NCBI GenBank assembly: GCA_022577435.1 | Contig: JAKOON010000009.1 | Coordinates: 12,233,911-12,297,910, forward strand | Origin: Embiotoca jacksoni | Lineage: Eukaryota > Chordata > Actinopteri > Embiotocidae | Direction of reading: 5' to 3' | Length of the DNA: 64,000 bases | Shown here: positions 47,701 to 60,205 of the stretch, piece after piece | Position numbering within the stretch: position 1 is the first letter of the stretch | Layout: every line of letters begins with the position of its first letter | Translations under genes and position numbers: made by a program | Notes under the pieces: model-generated | The model's input: the letters and a program-made list of their open reading frames with translations, nothing else | Databases searched by the model: none | Told to the model about the DNA's origin: nothing

Positions 47701-48293
47701 TTATGAACATATATGTGAAAAACTATAAGGACAATTCCAGTCCTGGTCTACTAATGTAATGTAGTTATTTTGCAAATTTTAGCATGAAAACATTTCATGT
47801 ATATGTAAAGCATGTTGCTTGAAATCTACGTGTTAGCATTGTCATTGTGAAAATATTAACGTGCCCATGTTAGCATGTAGCTCAGGTCACCCTTGTGCCT
47901 AAATACATACAGTTCGTTTTAAAATATATATTTCTGTATTGCCCAACTTGAGCTGTTGATTACACACTATTTACTTTGAACAAAGACACAACAGCCGAAT
48001 GGGTTGTATGTTTAGTAGAGGTGGACAGTGAACAATTTGGTGTCTATGTTCTCATCAATTATCAGGTAAGATTACTGCTCTGCCGCTGTATTGACTGAAA
48101 TAATTACTAAAAAGTGTTATTAATACATACCATCCGTATTTTCATAGTAGTGTGTTAATAATTTCACAACATAGATATAATTACTTGAGTTATAATGAGT
48201 TACACTTTAAATAATAAGTCCTACATCTCAACAAAATATAACATCTTACAAAAACGGTCAAACACCAGATACGCAGAACATCTTTTATTTTAG
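44791..48293. other. Intergenic evx1-hibadh, hibadh-proximal part
   Basis: Conserved-looking blocks lie at 45090-45240, 45400-45770 and 46060-46340. The last is unusually GC-rich, with an AGACCGGC/GCCGGTCT inverted pair at 46112-46119 and 46178-46185. From 46700 to 48290 the DNA is AT-rich and I see nothing in it. Confidence 0.5.
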
Positions 48294-49437
48294 GCTACAG
48301 TGTGACTGAAGGTCTGTTTCACAGAGTAAAGACAAGCTGTAGACACTATTCATAACTTTTACTAAAAAAAAAAAAAAAGCGATAGTCCATTTTCTTCTTC
48401 AATACTACACAACAAAATTAAATATACATTATGTACATTTTGTCAGAGCAGGGAGGAACCACTCCTCACTGACACTTTACACAGATGTCGTAGACGCAGA
48501 GAGAGAGAGAGACGGAGAGAGACAGAGGGGAGGAGTATGTGAGGTTAAAACGGACAAAAGAAGGTGCGAGACAATGAGAACATTTTGTAGTGAATAGTAC
48601 AAAATTGAAACAGTATAGGTCACAAAATAATACTCTAGTGGCTCAATAAGCAGACAGTAGAGAAAAGAGGTAAAGAGGTAAGATTCTGTAACTGTATCAA
48701 AATGGCCCGGCACATCGCACTGCGATGCCCTCGGTGCAAAAATAACCAGACGTTTATCTCACAGTATTGTAGAGCAGAAATGGTCAATTCAGTAGGTAAA
48801 GACTTAAATGTAGTACCAAAGAAACCAAAGTGCTGTAACTGTAGTGTGTCTCAGAAGGTAAATGAATTACTGAATCATGATAGGTACAAATGAAGCGTGT
48901 GCGTTGACAAGAAGTAACAGGCTGACTGACACTTCCTGCCATAAACAGACTAATGGAATAAAATCTCTTTAATTAACTTTCCATTATCATGTGAATCTTT
49001 GCTGTCCTCTGTTATTTAACAGGGATGGGCTCCAGTAATTTGGATAACAGGCAAGTAGCACAAATCCGACATAAAACATACTTAAACTTTAACATTCATG
49101 CATTCTTACTCATCGATCATCCTGAAAAACCACATTATTTACATGGTTACATGTAAACCTGGAGCGCCCCATCCTACCTCTCATTTCCCCCACCCTACCC
49201 TCTCAGAACAGGCTGGGAGGAGAGTTGCTTTGTCTCTAGGTACTGATCTAAGGTCAGTTTTAGCATTTCCTCCATGTATGGGGAGGGCCATGAATTGAAA
49301 ATATGATTCAGCTAATGCAACGAGGGGACATGTGTCGACATACAGTATGTTAATTGGACCGCAGATCTGTGCCTGAGGGCAAGGCCTTAGTCTCTCCTGA
49401 GCATAGTGGGATAAGGGGCACTGGGGTGTGTGGTTCT

Positions 49438-49494
<57 letters not shown>

Positions 49495-49526
49495 TAACAG
49501 CGCAGTCAGCTGTGCTCCCCCTCAGC
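48294..49526 (-). other. hibadh: Probable hibadh 3' UTR
   Basis: Lies between the hibadh stop codon and a minus-strand AATAAA at 48299-48294. It contains a GA-rich stretch (48500-48535), a GT array (49439-49493) and an A run near 48364. The UTR limit is inferred from the hexamer. Confidence 0.35.
49439..49493. repeat. (GT)n microsatellite
   Basis: An uninterrupted GT array, 34 bp beyond the hibadh stop codon and therefore probably transcribed as CA repeats in its 3' UTR. Confidence 0.98.
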
Positions 49527-49685
49527 TCACTGTCCTTCTTCCTCGCGCAGGAACTGGAAGACGGATGAGAAATCCTTGTTAGCGTAGCCGCGAGAGCACA
49601 TGACTCGGTAGATCTGGTGGGCGAGGGAACCCAGAAGGATGGGTGTCTTCGTGCTGGTGGCAGTGTTTTGGGCCAAACCAAGATC
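49527..49685 (-). CDS. hibadh: hibadh last coding exon
   Basis: 159 nt encoding DLGLAQNTATSTKTPILLGS, then LAHQIYRVMCSRGYANKDFSSVFQFLREEEGQ and stop TGA at 49529-49527. Acceptor CAAAG ends at 49686. The end of the protein agrees in length with other vertebrate HIBADH. Confidence 0.95.
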   Translation of the reverse strand, partial: DLGLAQNTATSTKTPILLGSLAHQIYRVMCSRGYANKDFSSVFQFLREEEGQ

Positions 49686-51994
49686 CTTTGAGCAGAGACA
49701 AAAGAGAGAGAGAGAAAAAAAAAAAAACAGACTGTGAGAAAGAGAGACAGGTGCACATAGGTTGGCCTATTGAACAGCTGATGTGAAGAGCTGTGGGAAA
49801 ATGTCTTTTATTTAATATGCAGGATGTGTAGAAACGTTTAACCCATTAGATGCAGAGCACAGAGAAACAGAGAAAGTGATTCCCTTAATATTGCTGACAA
49901 TAACCGACTCGCATAAAAGAGTCAATGCGGTGAAACACGACCAGGAGTAACATAGTTAGACAAAAGAATAGAAGCGAAATGAAGCAAATGGGATTGTTAA
50001 GAGATTGTCAAAAAAGACACGAAATAAAGAAAACAAGAAAGAGAAAAAGAACAGTAATAGTAGGATTAGCTGAAACTATTATTAAATTAGCGCAGCTGCA
50101 GAAATTTAAATGGCATCAATTCGGATGAATGGTTAACCATAAAAGTCATTTGTCGGGGAAAAGAGGAAAACATTCCCTAGTTCCTCAAAGATGGAGATTT
50201 GCTACTTTTCTCCAATTTGCTATAATGTAAATTAAATATATTGTTGAGATTTGGACTGTAGGTTGGACAAAAAAATATATTTAGAAGACGTTCTCATGGG
50301 CTCTCATTGGCTAAATAAATAGTCCAGAAAATGACTTGATAATAAAATAATCATTTGATGCAGGCCTAACAAAGAATCAAAGAGGATGGAAATAGAACAT
50401 GACCCAAAGGGAGAGAGCCATACTTGTACCTTGGCCATTAGTGTGGTTCCAAAGCCGCCCTGGTAGTTGTTGGCAGAGGGGACTCCCTCCATTACTCCGG
50501 GGACAGGGTTGTAGATGTCGCTGGACCAGCAACGACCTGACGACATGTTAAGGATCTTTGCCAGCAGCTTGGGGTCCAAACCCAGTCTGGGACGGGGAGG
50601 AGAGGACAGAGGTCAGTAACTCCTTTGGACCTTTGACACATTAGGGAGTCAAATCTTGACAATGCTGGCAGAAAGCCCAGAGAACCATGAAGATATAGAT
50701 GTCTAAACGTTCTGTGCATAGCGATTCTTTTAAGAAAGGAGAGGCGAGAAAGCGGGAAAAAGACGACAAAAACGTAATAAGATTAATAGATTATTAAATT
50801 TACCTTTAAGCTCTTAGCAACTGAGTATGAATGGGTGAGGTAAAACTTGGTGGGAGAGTAAAAAAAATGTTATGTAAAAAAAATAATGAGGAAATGGGAC
50901 AAACAGGGATGGGATGAAGAGGAGCACCGATTGTTCATAATAGCGTTCATTTTGAATAGCGGGGAGAAAAAATGTGGAGAAAGATGAGTGTGGGGGCGTC
51001 TGGTGACTGTAGTGACCCCCGTTGAACCTTATGCCCAGCTGTGACCATTCCTCAGTGTTAATGGCCGACGGCTTTGTAATGCTGGCTAATGCAGTATTGA
51101 TGTTTACCATCACATCTATCCTTCATCATCCCTCTTTCAAGAAAGTGGAGGAGGAGGAGGAGGAGAAGTGGTTAAGCAGCGCAGGGGAGCCATAAACCTC
51201 TCTGTCACATATAGAGGTGCACTCTTACTTCTGCTGCCCCATTTTGCAGCAACCTACTTTCATATGCAAGAGGACAAATCTTCAGGCTGTGATGAGAAGC
51301 AGCAAAAAAAAAAAAAAAAAAAGCAAACGAGACAGAGACAGGGCACAGACAGACAGAAGCAAGGAGTGAAACTAAGTGCCAACCATTACAATAGGGAGGG
51401 TGTAACTGTAGCGTCTGTGTCAGACATTCAGTGCGCTTGTGTAGTGCAGCTTTGGTATATTAATGGTTTAAAGGCCAGTGTAAAGCTGACCACATCAAGT
51501 CCTGGCTGCCTTAGTTTACTGTTACTTACAGGCCTGTAACTCTATTCTGCTCTCAATATGACTATTAAACCATCATAGGTCCTTAAGGCCAGCAGCCTCC
51601 CTCCCTCCCTCTCCCCACCTGGCTCTCATTCTGCCATTACTGCCACAGTTTTATTAGCTGTCTACTAACTAATTAAGAATAGGAATTGCATTTACACTCT
51701 CTCCGTGTCTCTCCCTCCTCCTTTTCCCTTCCCTTCATCTCTTCTCCGTGCGTTCAGACTGCCTAATTTTCTAACAAACAGCTCTGGTAATGTGGCATAA
51801 GTGACTCTGCATACGAGCGTTTTTTAATGGCAGTCTCGCTCATGATGGCTTTTTTAGTTTGTGTCTGTAAACATCCCTCGCCATCCTGCTTCTCCTCTGC
51901 TCTTCCTCCCCCCCTCACCATCCATGCTGACACTTCCCTGTCTGTGGACTCTTGGGGACATATGTTTGACATCGCACACAAACCCCCCCACTCT

Positions 51995-52064
<70 letters not shown>

Positions 52065-52288
52065 GCAGGCAGGCAGCCCCTCCCTGCGTTCTGGGTCAGC
52101 AGCTGAAAAGGTTACTGGCTGAGCTACAATAAAGCGCGTCCGAGCGCGCAGATCGTTTGTTATAGCGACCAGAGACGCTGACGGGGAGCTGTTGTCCTCT
52201 GTTAACGATAAATCAATGAAGTTCCCCTCTTGCTCCCGTCACACACACACACACACACACGCACACACACACACACAAAACTAGCACT

Positions 52289-52353
<65 letters not shown>

Positions 52354-54919
52354 AATTGTGGTTATTAGCTGACGCAGTGGTGTTGTTGCTCGCCTGCGGT
52401 AATTTGCGCGTGGAAGAGGACATGTCACGCTTTAACAAGATTGACATGGCTAAAGAGACACAAACATGTTGCTGTGCTATGCTGCTGGAGATTAAAAAGA
52501 TGTGAGAGATGGAGCTGCAGATGGAAATGAGAGGGGAGGGCGTTTATGTGTTTCTGTGCTGGGAGCTCTAGCAGGTGGAGTTCATTTGCAGCGCTGATAT
52601 TAACTGTCTGTTTCATTATGATTAGCTTCTCGTCCTCATCTGATGCCACAAGAGAGGAAGCCCAACCCGTTCCCCATTTATTATTTCATTAAAGAGCTAA
52701 CGAGCACATATACACACACGAGCATTTACTATCCCATTTATAGAGGCAACAAGCGCGTTTATCACCCAACTTTAATCTTCATCGGAACATATGCTCACAA
52801 TTCACGAGTTACGGAGAGAGGAAGAGAGATGTGCGTTTGCGCCCGTGTGTGTTGTGGTGAACGTATTTCTGCATGTCAACACAAAGGGTTGCGTCTCATT
52901 ATACACTTTGATTTGCCTATTGTTTTTCCCGTAAAATGAACAAAGGAGCAAATATGCGTGTTCCTACTTGCGCATCAATTACTGCGTGTTTGTTCGCATG
53001 AATGGGTGCAGGTACATCGGAGTGCAAGGTGAGGTGTAGGCTGTAAAAGCCAGTCGCTTCTCTCCTCTTCCTCCTCTCCTTTCATCTTCGCGAGCGTCAT
53101 TAAAATCGCTGCTGCTCCTCTCCACCACTCTACGCTACTCTCTGCAGGCTCTCATCCCCCTCTTTCACTGACTGGTTGGCTGCATGCAGAAATTACAGCA
53201 GGTGAAAAAAAAAAAAAAAAAAAAAAGAGACGGAGAAGAAGAGATGAAAGGATTAAAAAAAAAAAAAAAAATTAAATGAGAAAGTAAAGCAAATATGGAT
53301 GGGGAAGAAAAGCCAAAATAGAGGGTTAAAAAAAAAAAGGAATGCACAAAGGCGGGGCGTGCATGCGAGTCTGGGAGTGTGTGTGTGCTCATAATTGTCA
53401 TGCGTGGCCATTCCTTGCACTAAGAGAACGCCACGCTCTGTTGGAGACGGCCCGAGCTTCCATCTGAGATCAACAAATTAGCTCCACGAAAAGAACTGTG
53501 TCTCTGTGTGCGTGTGTGTGTGTGTGTGTGTGCACGAGGACGTGTGTTTGTGTGTCTGTCTGCATGTACAGATAAGATCACACACGCGCGCACACACATA
53601 CACGTATATTTGAAGAAAGGGCAGCTCTATCAGGCCCAAGTCCAGAATGATAAAATGTTATTGCCGTTTTCCTGTAAATTGGCTGCGAGTGCTCAGTCTC
53701 CTTTGTGTTGGACTGTGTCGGTGTGTGTGTCTGTACACATTCGCCTATGCGAGTGTCCTCTCTGCATAAGAGGCTGGGCCGCAATGCAGCATGGGAGATT
53801 TACGGGTGTGGGCTCTCTCTAAACGATGACAGTCTTTGTCAAGCCCTCTAATAAAGCCCCAGAGATTGGCTGGTAAGACGAGGGGGAAACATGGGAACAC
53901 ACACACGATGCATGTACGCTCATACAATCAAGACTCAATATGGGTTGGTCTCGCAAAGATATAAAAAGACTTCACATTCAAAGTGAAGGGATGCAGTAGT
54001 TAGTATCCTTTTTTTCTTTCATAGGAATATATTATAATGATGTGCACTGTGAGACGTTGTACTGGTAAAAAAAACTGCTGTCTTCACTGTATCTGGATGT
54101 AAATCTGTGTCTGTGTGTATGTGTGCGCGCTTCAGAGACACTGTGGCAATGTGTAAATCTGTGTTGCTGCCTTAATGCCTCCATATTTCAGAGGCCTAGT
54201 GAGGGGATTTATGTGCGACTGCTCATGCCAATTTTCCTCCTCTGTCTCAGCACAGATAAATCAGTCGCACCAACACAGCTGCACTGTGCAGGGAGCAATT
54301 CATGTTCATGCACGCACTTACACACACACACACACACGCAAAACTGGATGCATGTAGCATTTTAAGGTTGTAAAACCCATAAAAACCAATGATAGTAAGA
54401 CAGTGAATGGAGGAAACAGTCTATTATTGACAGGGAATATCCATAAACGGAGTAGAAAATAAATTCTGACATCCGTCATCTGAGGGATACCTGATATCCG
54501 GGCTTACTGTATGCAAACTACATGACCCCTACTTCCAAAAACAGGGGGCTTCTTAGGGGAAAATATACTTTGATGAGACCTGGATGATCAGAGGCTTGTT
54601 CGCACCTGCCCAGAGAATTGTCAAATCCTTTGATGATCTCAAGTCATATCCGATTGTATTGGTTTAATTGAGAAGACTTCATATCCCATCATCCTCAGCT
54701 TATTGGCCAAGGCGGCTTTGTGCCAGCACGAAGCATGATGAGTGATGGGATTTCTAGGTGCTGCTAAGTGGCAGGGGTGTGGCAGGAAACTGGTGAGAGC
54801 TCAATCAGCAGATGTAAATCAGACCGTGTGGCTCCACCCCCTCATCCATCTCTCTGCAGCAGCGGCGGCGGCTCTGACTTGGGGCAGGGCTGACCCCTTT
54901 GCACTTCCATAAACTATAT

Positions 54920-54972
<53 letters not shown>

Positions 54973-56466
54973 CACACATTTCCAAACCTGGATTGAAGTA
55001 GTAAATTACAGTTACAACTTTACAACTAATTGCTTTTACAGTGACGGCTATATCTAAAGGCAATTTCAGAGCTGAATTAATGCGTGGCTAAACCGTAGTA
55101 GCTTACAAACATGACACTTTTAAGTTCATGGTACTGGAGCTTCCCAAGACAACCACATGTCTGAAAACACACCAGTTCTTCACATCCTTCGAAAAGGAAA
55201 ATGAAGTGGATGCACTGAATCCCTGGTTTGTACATATCCTTTTACCTCAGAAAGGCTTCGTCTGCCTGTGAGCAACATATTTTGATTACTAGCTTACATT
55301 CCAGGCTTTAAATGGAATAAGTTATTTATGTTTACTTTTGATAGCCCATGAAGGACATGATACCATGTCAATGAAGCCACAAATGGCATTGTTTACTTCT
55401 GTTTTTGCCTTCAGAATAGCAGGTAGGAAGCAGGTTAGCACAGCATTTGTTTTCAGTACCTGATACCAAGGTTCATGGTCTCCGCGGTCCCGATCATCCC
55501 GATGGCCAGCAGCATATTGTTGCAAATCTTAGCAGCCTAGAGGGGTGTGAAGAGAGAAAGAGGAAAAAAAAAAAAAAAAGCCCGTCTTGTATATATGATG
55601 TTTATCGTGTTAAAGTGATGCATTTTGTGATGGACATCGTTCGATTAGCGAGATTAAATCGTTGCTTTGTGGGATTTATTCACGTGTTACTTTTCAAACA
55701 CATGTAACGGTGTACTCTTTATTACGCTCGGCAGAAATCACTGCTTACGTGTTTAAATCTCAAACATACCATCAAATGAGAAAAGAACTATAGTGTAGAG
55801 ACTTATGTGAAACAGAATTTAACTAGAATTCAAACATCCTTGTGTTCTGTTCTGGTATGTCACCATTAGCTATGAAAACAAGCAGGTTTAATGGTTTCCC
55901 TAAAAAGAACAAATGCTTAGTTTTTTTGTGACAAGATGAGTATGAGGAGAGTCCGTTTTATATTTTGCACTTTTTTTTTGCTTGTTAGTAAATAGTAAGA
56001 ACGTTAATGACGAGTTCCTCTGGATGAAGGATCATTTAAAAAAAAAATTAAAAAAGGATTGCGCTTTAGGAGGACGATGCTTTTCTGTGCCATATTTTGG
56101 TTTCACAGCTAAAACAAGGAAACAAAATCTTCTGTTTGAATCTGTTTGTAGGAAGTTATGTTCTTGTTAGGGCAAATGTCTCAGCACTGTGACAGAATTT
56201 CTGGTGTCTTATAAGTCTGTGTGGGTTGCACACTCGTATGTATATGATGCAATAAACGTATCTGAAAACAGTATGTCATTTTCATGCCTGTGTTGTCTGC
56301 GTGCGAGTTTGTGTTCATGCATCCGTTTTTACCTGTCCGGTGCCGACCTGTCCACAATAGACAACGTTGGCTCCCATGCTGGTGAGCAGCTCCTGCGCCG
56401 CGTTGTATTCCTCCTCCACTCCACCCACCATGAAGGTCAGTTTGCCCATGCTGGCAGCCCCAACAC
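49527..56466 (-). CDS. hibadh: 3-hydroxyisobutyrate dehydrogenase, mitochondrial (C-terminal half, last 4 exons)
   Basis: Partial gene. Exons 56466-56333, 55536-55460, 50586-50430 and 49685-49527 join in frame (527 nt; the first codon is split with an exon outside the window). All splice sites are GT/AG. The product oxidises 3-hydroxyisobutyrate to methylmalonate semialdehyde with NAD+ in valine breakdown in the mitochondrion. Seen: GVGAASMGKLTFMVGG (end of the Rossmann domain), CGQVGTGQAAKICNNM with the family's catalytic lysine, NLGIRLGLDPKLLAKILNMSSGRCWSSDIYNP, GVPSANNYQGGFGTTLMAKDLGLAQ, and the end SVFQFLREEEGQ. The missing N-terminal half (mitochondrial leader, GLGNMG dinucleotide motif, SSTID) must lie beyond 64 kb; I could not find it in 56.5-64 kb. 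It is tail-to-tail with evx1. Teleosts may have a and b copies, so no suffix is given. Confidence 0.97.
49686..50429 (-). other. hibadh: hibadh intron (last)
   Basis: 744 nt, AT-rich, with an A/GA-rich stretch at 49703-49750 near the acceptor. Nothing else is seen. Confidence 0.85.
50430..50586 (-). CDS. hibadh: hibadh exon LGLDPKLLAKILNMSSG to FGTTLMAK
   Basis: 157 nt. Acceptor CCCAG ends at 50587, and the donor GTACAA begins at 50429. It completes the split arginine codon and encodes the all-helical C-terminal domain with CWSSDIYNPVPGVMEGVPSANNY. Confidence 0.95.
51304..51322. repeat. Poly(A) tract, about 19 bp
   Basis: A pure A run in a hibadh intron. Confidence 0.93.
51996..52063. repeat. 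(CA)n microsatellite
   Basis: An uninterrupted CA array of about 68 bp in a hibadh intron. Confidence 0.98.
52240..52352. repeat. Interrupted (CA)n microsatellite
   Basis: Two CA arrays separated by a short AAACTAGCACTAG spacer at about 52277-52290. Confidence 0.97.
53205..53271. repeat. Paired poly(A) tracts
   Basis: A runs at 53205-53226 and 53254-53271 with a purine-rich link. Another 9-A run follows near 53330. Confidence 0.95.
54917..54978. repeat. (TA)n-(CA)n-(CG)n compound microsatellite
   Basis: TATACACATATACA leads into CA repeats and a CGCGCG interruption. In a hibadh intron. Confidence 0.95.
55460..55536 (-). CDS. hibadh: hibadh exon with the catalytic lysine
   Basis: 77 nt encoding AAKICNNMLLAIGMIGTAETMNLGI and the first two bases of an arginine codon. 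The K in AAKICNN is the conserved catalytic lysine of beta-hydroxyacid dehydrogenases. Acceptor CTAG ends at 55537; the donor GTACTG begins at 55459. Confidence 0.95.
55537..56332 (-). other. hibadh: hibadh intron
   Basis: 796 nt, AT-rich, with an A run at 55563-55578. No additional exon is seen. Confidence 0.85.
56333..56466 (-). CDS. hibadh: hibadh exon with GVGAASMGKLTFMVGG to CGQVGTGQ
   Basis: 134 nt. The acceptor TTTAG is at 56471-56467 and the donor GTAAAA begins at 56332. It starts with two bases of a glycine codon split across the intron and ends in phase 0 after GTGQ. Confidence 0.95.
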
Positions 56467-56888
56467 CTAAACACACGCCACATGTTCAATCACAGTATTT
56501 AGTTGAAGACAAAACATTTTACAACCCAAACATACAAACATGTGACAAAACCCATTAAAAACTTCATATTAGGTGGAATAGTACGTTAAGTGGAATAAAC
56601 TTTGAGTAAGTGCAGATAAAGTCAACAGACTAAAATGTGTGGCTTTGCAACACAAAAGATAATATATCAGCCCCTTGACTGTTTCAACACTATCAACTGA
56701 GCCTAAAAGGTCAGCTGCGCACTCTTCTGTATGTGCATGTGTGTGTGTGAGACTCATAGTGGGACAGACGTGTTAAGTAGTGGTGCACCAGAGGGACAGA
56801 GGTATCTTTAAAAGCCGATTGTTGCCATCATCCACTGCTCAACCCTCATGGGAACTCTTGCCTTTTGTCTTGTCACCCCTTCTCTTCT

Positions 56889-56991
<103 letters not shown>

Positions 56992-57659
56992 CAACAGCTG
57001 TGCCTGAGGCCAGTCCCCCTCATGTGGGTATCAGTGACAGGCGTGAGGGGTAATTAACTTTACACTTTATCATGTTCAATTAGGCGTCCCTCCCCATGCC
57101 TGATGGCTTAAGGAGCGTGCCATGTTGTAGGAGGCAACCTCACCACCACCCCACCCCACCCCCCTCTCCCCCACCCGCTCCACAGGGTCCTTAATGCAGA
57201 AATAACTGCCTTTTCATAGTAGGTGGAACCCAGCCGGCCTGAGTCTCTTATGCAATGGCAGTATCTCTTAAATGCTTCAGTGATCAACCCTGCACCTGTG
57301 ACACAGTGAATGGTGGAAGACACCACAGCAGCTTTCATAAACACACACAGAAAAAAATAAAACAAAAACATCCCACAAACAGTCATTTAAAAACTAGTGT
57401 ACAAGGAAAAAGTTGTGGTAGTTGAGGGGGGGAAAAAAAAAGCGGCTTTCATTAACATGCATGTGAACTTTTGACTCGACTTTTGCTAAAAGAAGGAACG
57501 AAAGAATAAATGAAGGGGAGAGGAGATGGAGCTCAAATCTCTCGTTAGGGTCCAGCTCTAATGAAAGGCCTCTTAATAGTGAAAGCCTAATAATGTCAGT
57601 GTTAATAATTAAAAGGGAATTACTGGGGACAAAACAGCTGAAATCACATTATCTGACTG

Positions 57660-57718
57660 GAGAAGAGAGGAGGAGGGGAGGAGAGGAGAAAAAAAGAGAG
57701 GAGAGGAGAGGAGAGGAT
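57660..57718. repeat. (GGAGA)n-like purine repeat
   Basis: A purine-only stretch with repeated GAGGA units. Mirror-type purine tracts of this kind can form triplex DNA. Confidence 0.9.
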
Positions 57719-58393
57719 TTACTGTATATTTTCAAGGGTCCATAAACATGAATATACATCTTTTCCCCCTCCCCCCTTTTTAATTGGCTGTGCTGTTGTC
57801 AAGTATATGATGATGCCACTCCACTGTATGTGTGTCTGTGGGTGTGTATGTCAGTGATGAGCTGTCAGCAGGTCATTAGGGCCACATAATGAAGCCCGAA
57901 GCCCACGCTGCGGCAGCTGCCTATGGACCACAGCTAACATGCGCTCAACATAAGGCCGCCACACACACCAATCATACACACATATGGTCCACAGAGATGA
58001 TAGATTTATTTCCTTTCTTGCTACTTTATGTCATGTTTTCGATTTAGTTAAAAATCTATTTGGTCATGTTTAGTTTAATTCAACAAAGTTTTGATTCAAT
58101 GGAAGAATAGCAGAGGTTGTACTGAGCATAGGGTCTGTCTGACCAAATCATTTAACTTTGGCGTCAAACACACACTTTGTGCACAGCATGGTGTACAGGG
58201 TAGTGTAGTTGTCACACAACTTCTCTTCACTATACCGTTGTTTTGCTTTGGAGAAATAAATAGATAAATAAAAAATAATCATGTACAATTACAGGTAGTT
58301 GAAAAAGTTCAACTCATGGGGGCAGTTCTCTTCAAAATATTTCGATTTCATTTTCTAGTTTTTATGCTGCAGGTTGAGCCTCACACATGCAAG

Positions 58394-58431
58394 CACACGC
58401 GCGCGCGCGCACGCGCGCACACACACACACA

Positions 58432-58507
<76 letters not shown>
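58394..58507. repeat. (CG)n-(CA)n-(TA)n compound microsatellite
   Basis: CGCGCG-rich start, a CA array with one CTCA interruption, then about 21 TA units ending at 58507. Confidence 0.97.
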
Positions 58508-58510
<3 letters not shown>

Positions 58511-58649
58511 AGCAGTGTGACAACTGTGCTGGTTCATTAGTGGAGATCACTGTTTGCAGACGACTAAAGAGCAGATTATTGATAACACAGCCGACGTGCT
58601 GATCAATATATCTCAATGCGGAGAGAGAGAAAGGGATTGAGACAAAAGA

Positions 58650-58672
58650 GAGAGAGAGAGAGAGAGAGGAGA
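58650..58672. repeat. (GA)n microsatellite
   Basis: A GA run inside a longer purine-rich stretch (58618-58690). Confidence 0.93.
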
Positions 58673-58867
58673 GAGGAGTAGAGAGATGAAGAGATGACAG
58701 CAAAGAAGGAAAACGATCTTTCTCTTTCTACCTCCCAGCATCCCTCCCTCAAATTAACTAATCACCCATAATAAGCTCTTATGATCTGTAGTGGATTTCT
58801 ATAAGCAGTGACACCAGGATGATGGAAGATCCTTGTTGGTGGAAGAATAACACGTCATTAGCATAAC

Positions 58868-58869
<2 letters not shown>

Positions 58870-58906
<37 letters not shown>
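58870..58906. repeat. (GT)n microsatellite
   Basis: An uninterrupted GT array of about 37 bp. A looser GT/GC-rich stretch follows at 59035-59080. Confidence 0.97.
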
Positions 58907-58907
<1 letters not shown>

Positions 58908-59255
58908 TCTCGCTGTGTACGCATCTTGAGTGTATCATTGAGTCTGCTCATTGTGCACAGACTGACGTGCATTTGTGTTTGAGTGTGTGATGTGCGATTC
59001 CCCAATAATGTGTCTACGTGGTGTGTGCCCTTTCTGTGTGTGTGGCGTGTGCGTGTGTGTGTGTGCGTGCGTGTGTGTGAGAGAGGGGACGTCCCTTTCT
59101 CGGGCCGGTCCTGTCAGAGACGGATTAAAGAGGAATCCTAATGAGGCTTCCTGAGCGCCGGGTACGCCGGCTCATCCATCCCAGCGGGAGTGACAGCCCT
59201 GGATCGTTAGCACTGCACAACTACACAACGCCCCCTAGGGGGAGGGGGGGACAAG

Positions 59256-59258
<3 letters not shown>

Positions 59259-59314
<56 letters not shown>
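59259..59314. repeat. (TG)n microsatellite
   Basis: An uninterrupted TG array of about 56 bp, preceded by a G-rich stretch. Confidence 0.98.
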
Positions 59315-59315
<1 letters not shown>

Positions 59316-60170
59316 TTGGGGGGCACCTATGATAGAAGAGAGAGCGTAGAGACATGGAGAGGAAAGAGTAGAGGAGGGGATACTAGGAGAAAGTTATGTG
59401 CAATAATAATTGTGTAGTAAATAATAAATTGGACATAATATATTTAAACCAGACTGGTATAGACACTGCCAAGTTCTTCTGGTTTCTCAAAAAAAAAAAC
59501 TAAGAATAAACACCAACATGCCACTCCAATAACTATCAGGAGATTCCTTGGGAAATAATCTCCTTTGGAAATAACTTTCTCTCACCTAGGGGACAAGTTT
59601 TGGCGGACTGAGACGCCTCCTCACCTGAAAATCGCCCAACATGATTAATTCTCAGAACACGTGGGAACTCGTCGGACCATCAATAAGCGATGTGAATTTT
59701 ACTTTACGAAGATGAAGCGAGTGAAAGTGGCTCTCATACCGTTGTATGAGGGATGAAAAGGCACCAAACGAATTGTCTATGTCGTGTGTGGCCCATGCAA
59801 GCTAGCTTCCTTCAATTGCTGACATTGCACCTCCTTTATCTAAACTCCTCCCTGAACAAAATTCAAGCTAATAAACGGCGAAACACTATTAGGACAGATG
59901 CGTAGCAGCAGGATTCGACGACAGGCATTAACCATGAACATAAGAGTTAGAAACTTGTTCTGTGAAGGCAAAGGAAGATCAGAGAAACAACTTTGGTTTG
60001 GCCTGTTTGTAGTGAACACAAAGTTCATTAGCACTTCTTTCATTACACACAAAAGAATCAACCCAGGCAATTCATGACGGCTGTATAACCTTTTAAAGTG
60101 GAGCTCTGTTTGAAGTGGTGCTTGTACATACAAAGCAAGTGAGAATAAGTGTGCACATGTGCATGCAGTA

Positions 60171-60172
<2 letters not shown>

Positions 60173-60202
<30 letters not shown>
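60173..60202. repeat. (TG)n microsatellite
   Basis: An uninterrupted TG array of 30 bp. Confidence 0.96.

Positions 60203-60205
<3 letters not shown>

Larger units (their letters stand above)
50587..55459 (-). other. hibadh: hibadh intron with microsatellites and enhancer-like blocks
   Basis: 4.9 kb. Besides CA/GT arrays and A runs it contains unique blocks at about 50930-51120, 51590-51790, 52080-52230, 52360-52980 and 53390-53480, rich in TAATTA/ATTAGC homeodomain cores. In mammals, introns of HIBADH hold long-range limb enhancers of the 5' HOXA genes. The blocks here are candidates for such elements, not demonstrated ones. Confidence 0.5.

Noticed and set aside
49181..49756. 191-codon minus-strand frame across the end of hibadh
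   Set aside because: It is one frame off the true last exon, reads through the splice acceptor into the intron and through a CA repeat. The real frame gives DLGLAQ to FLREEEGQ.
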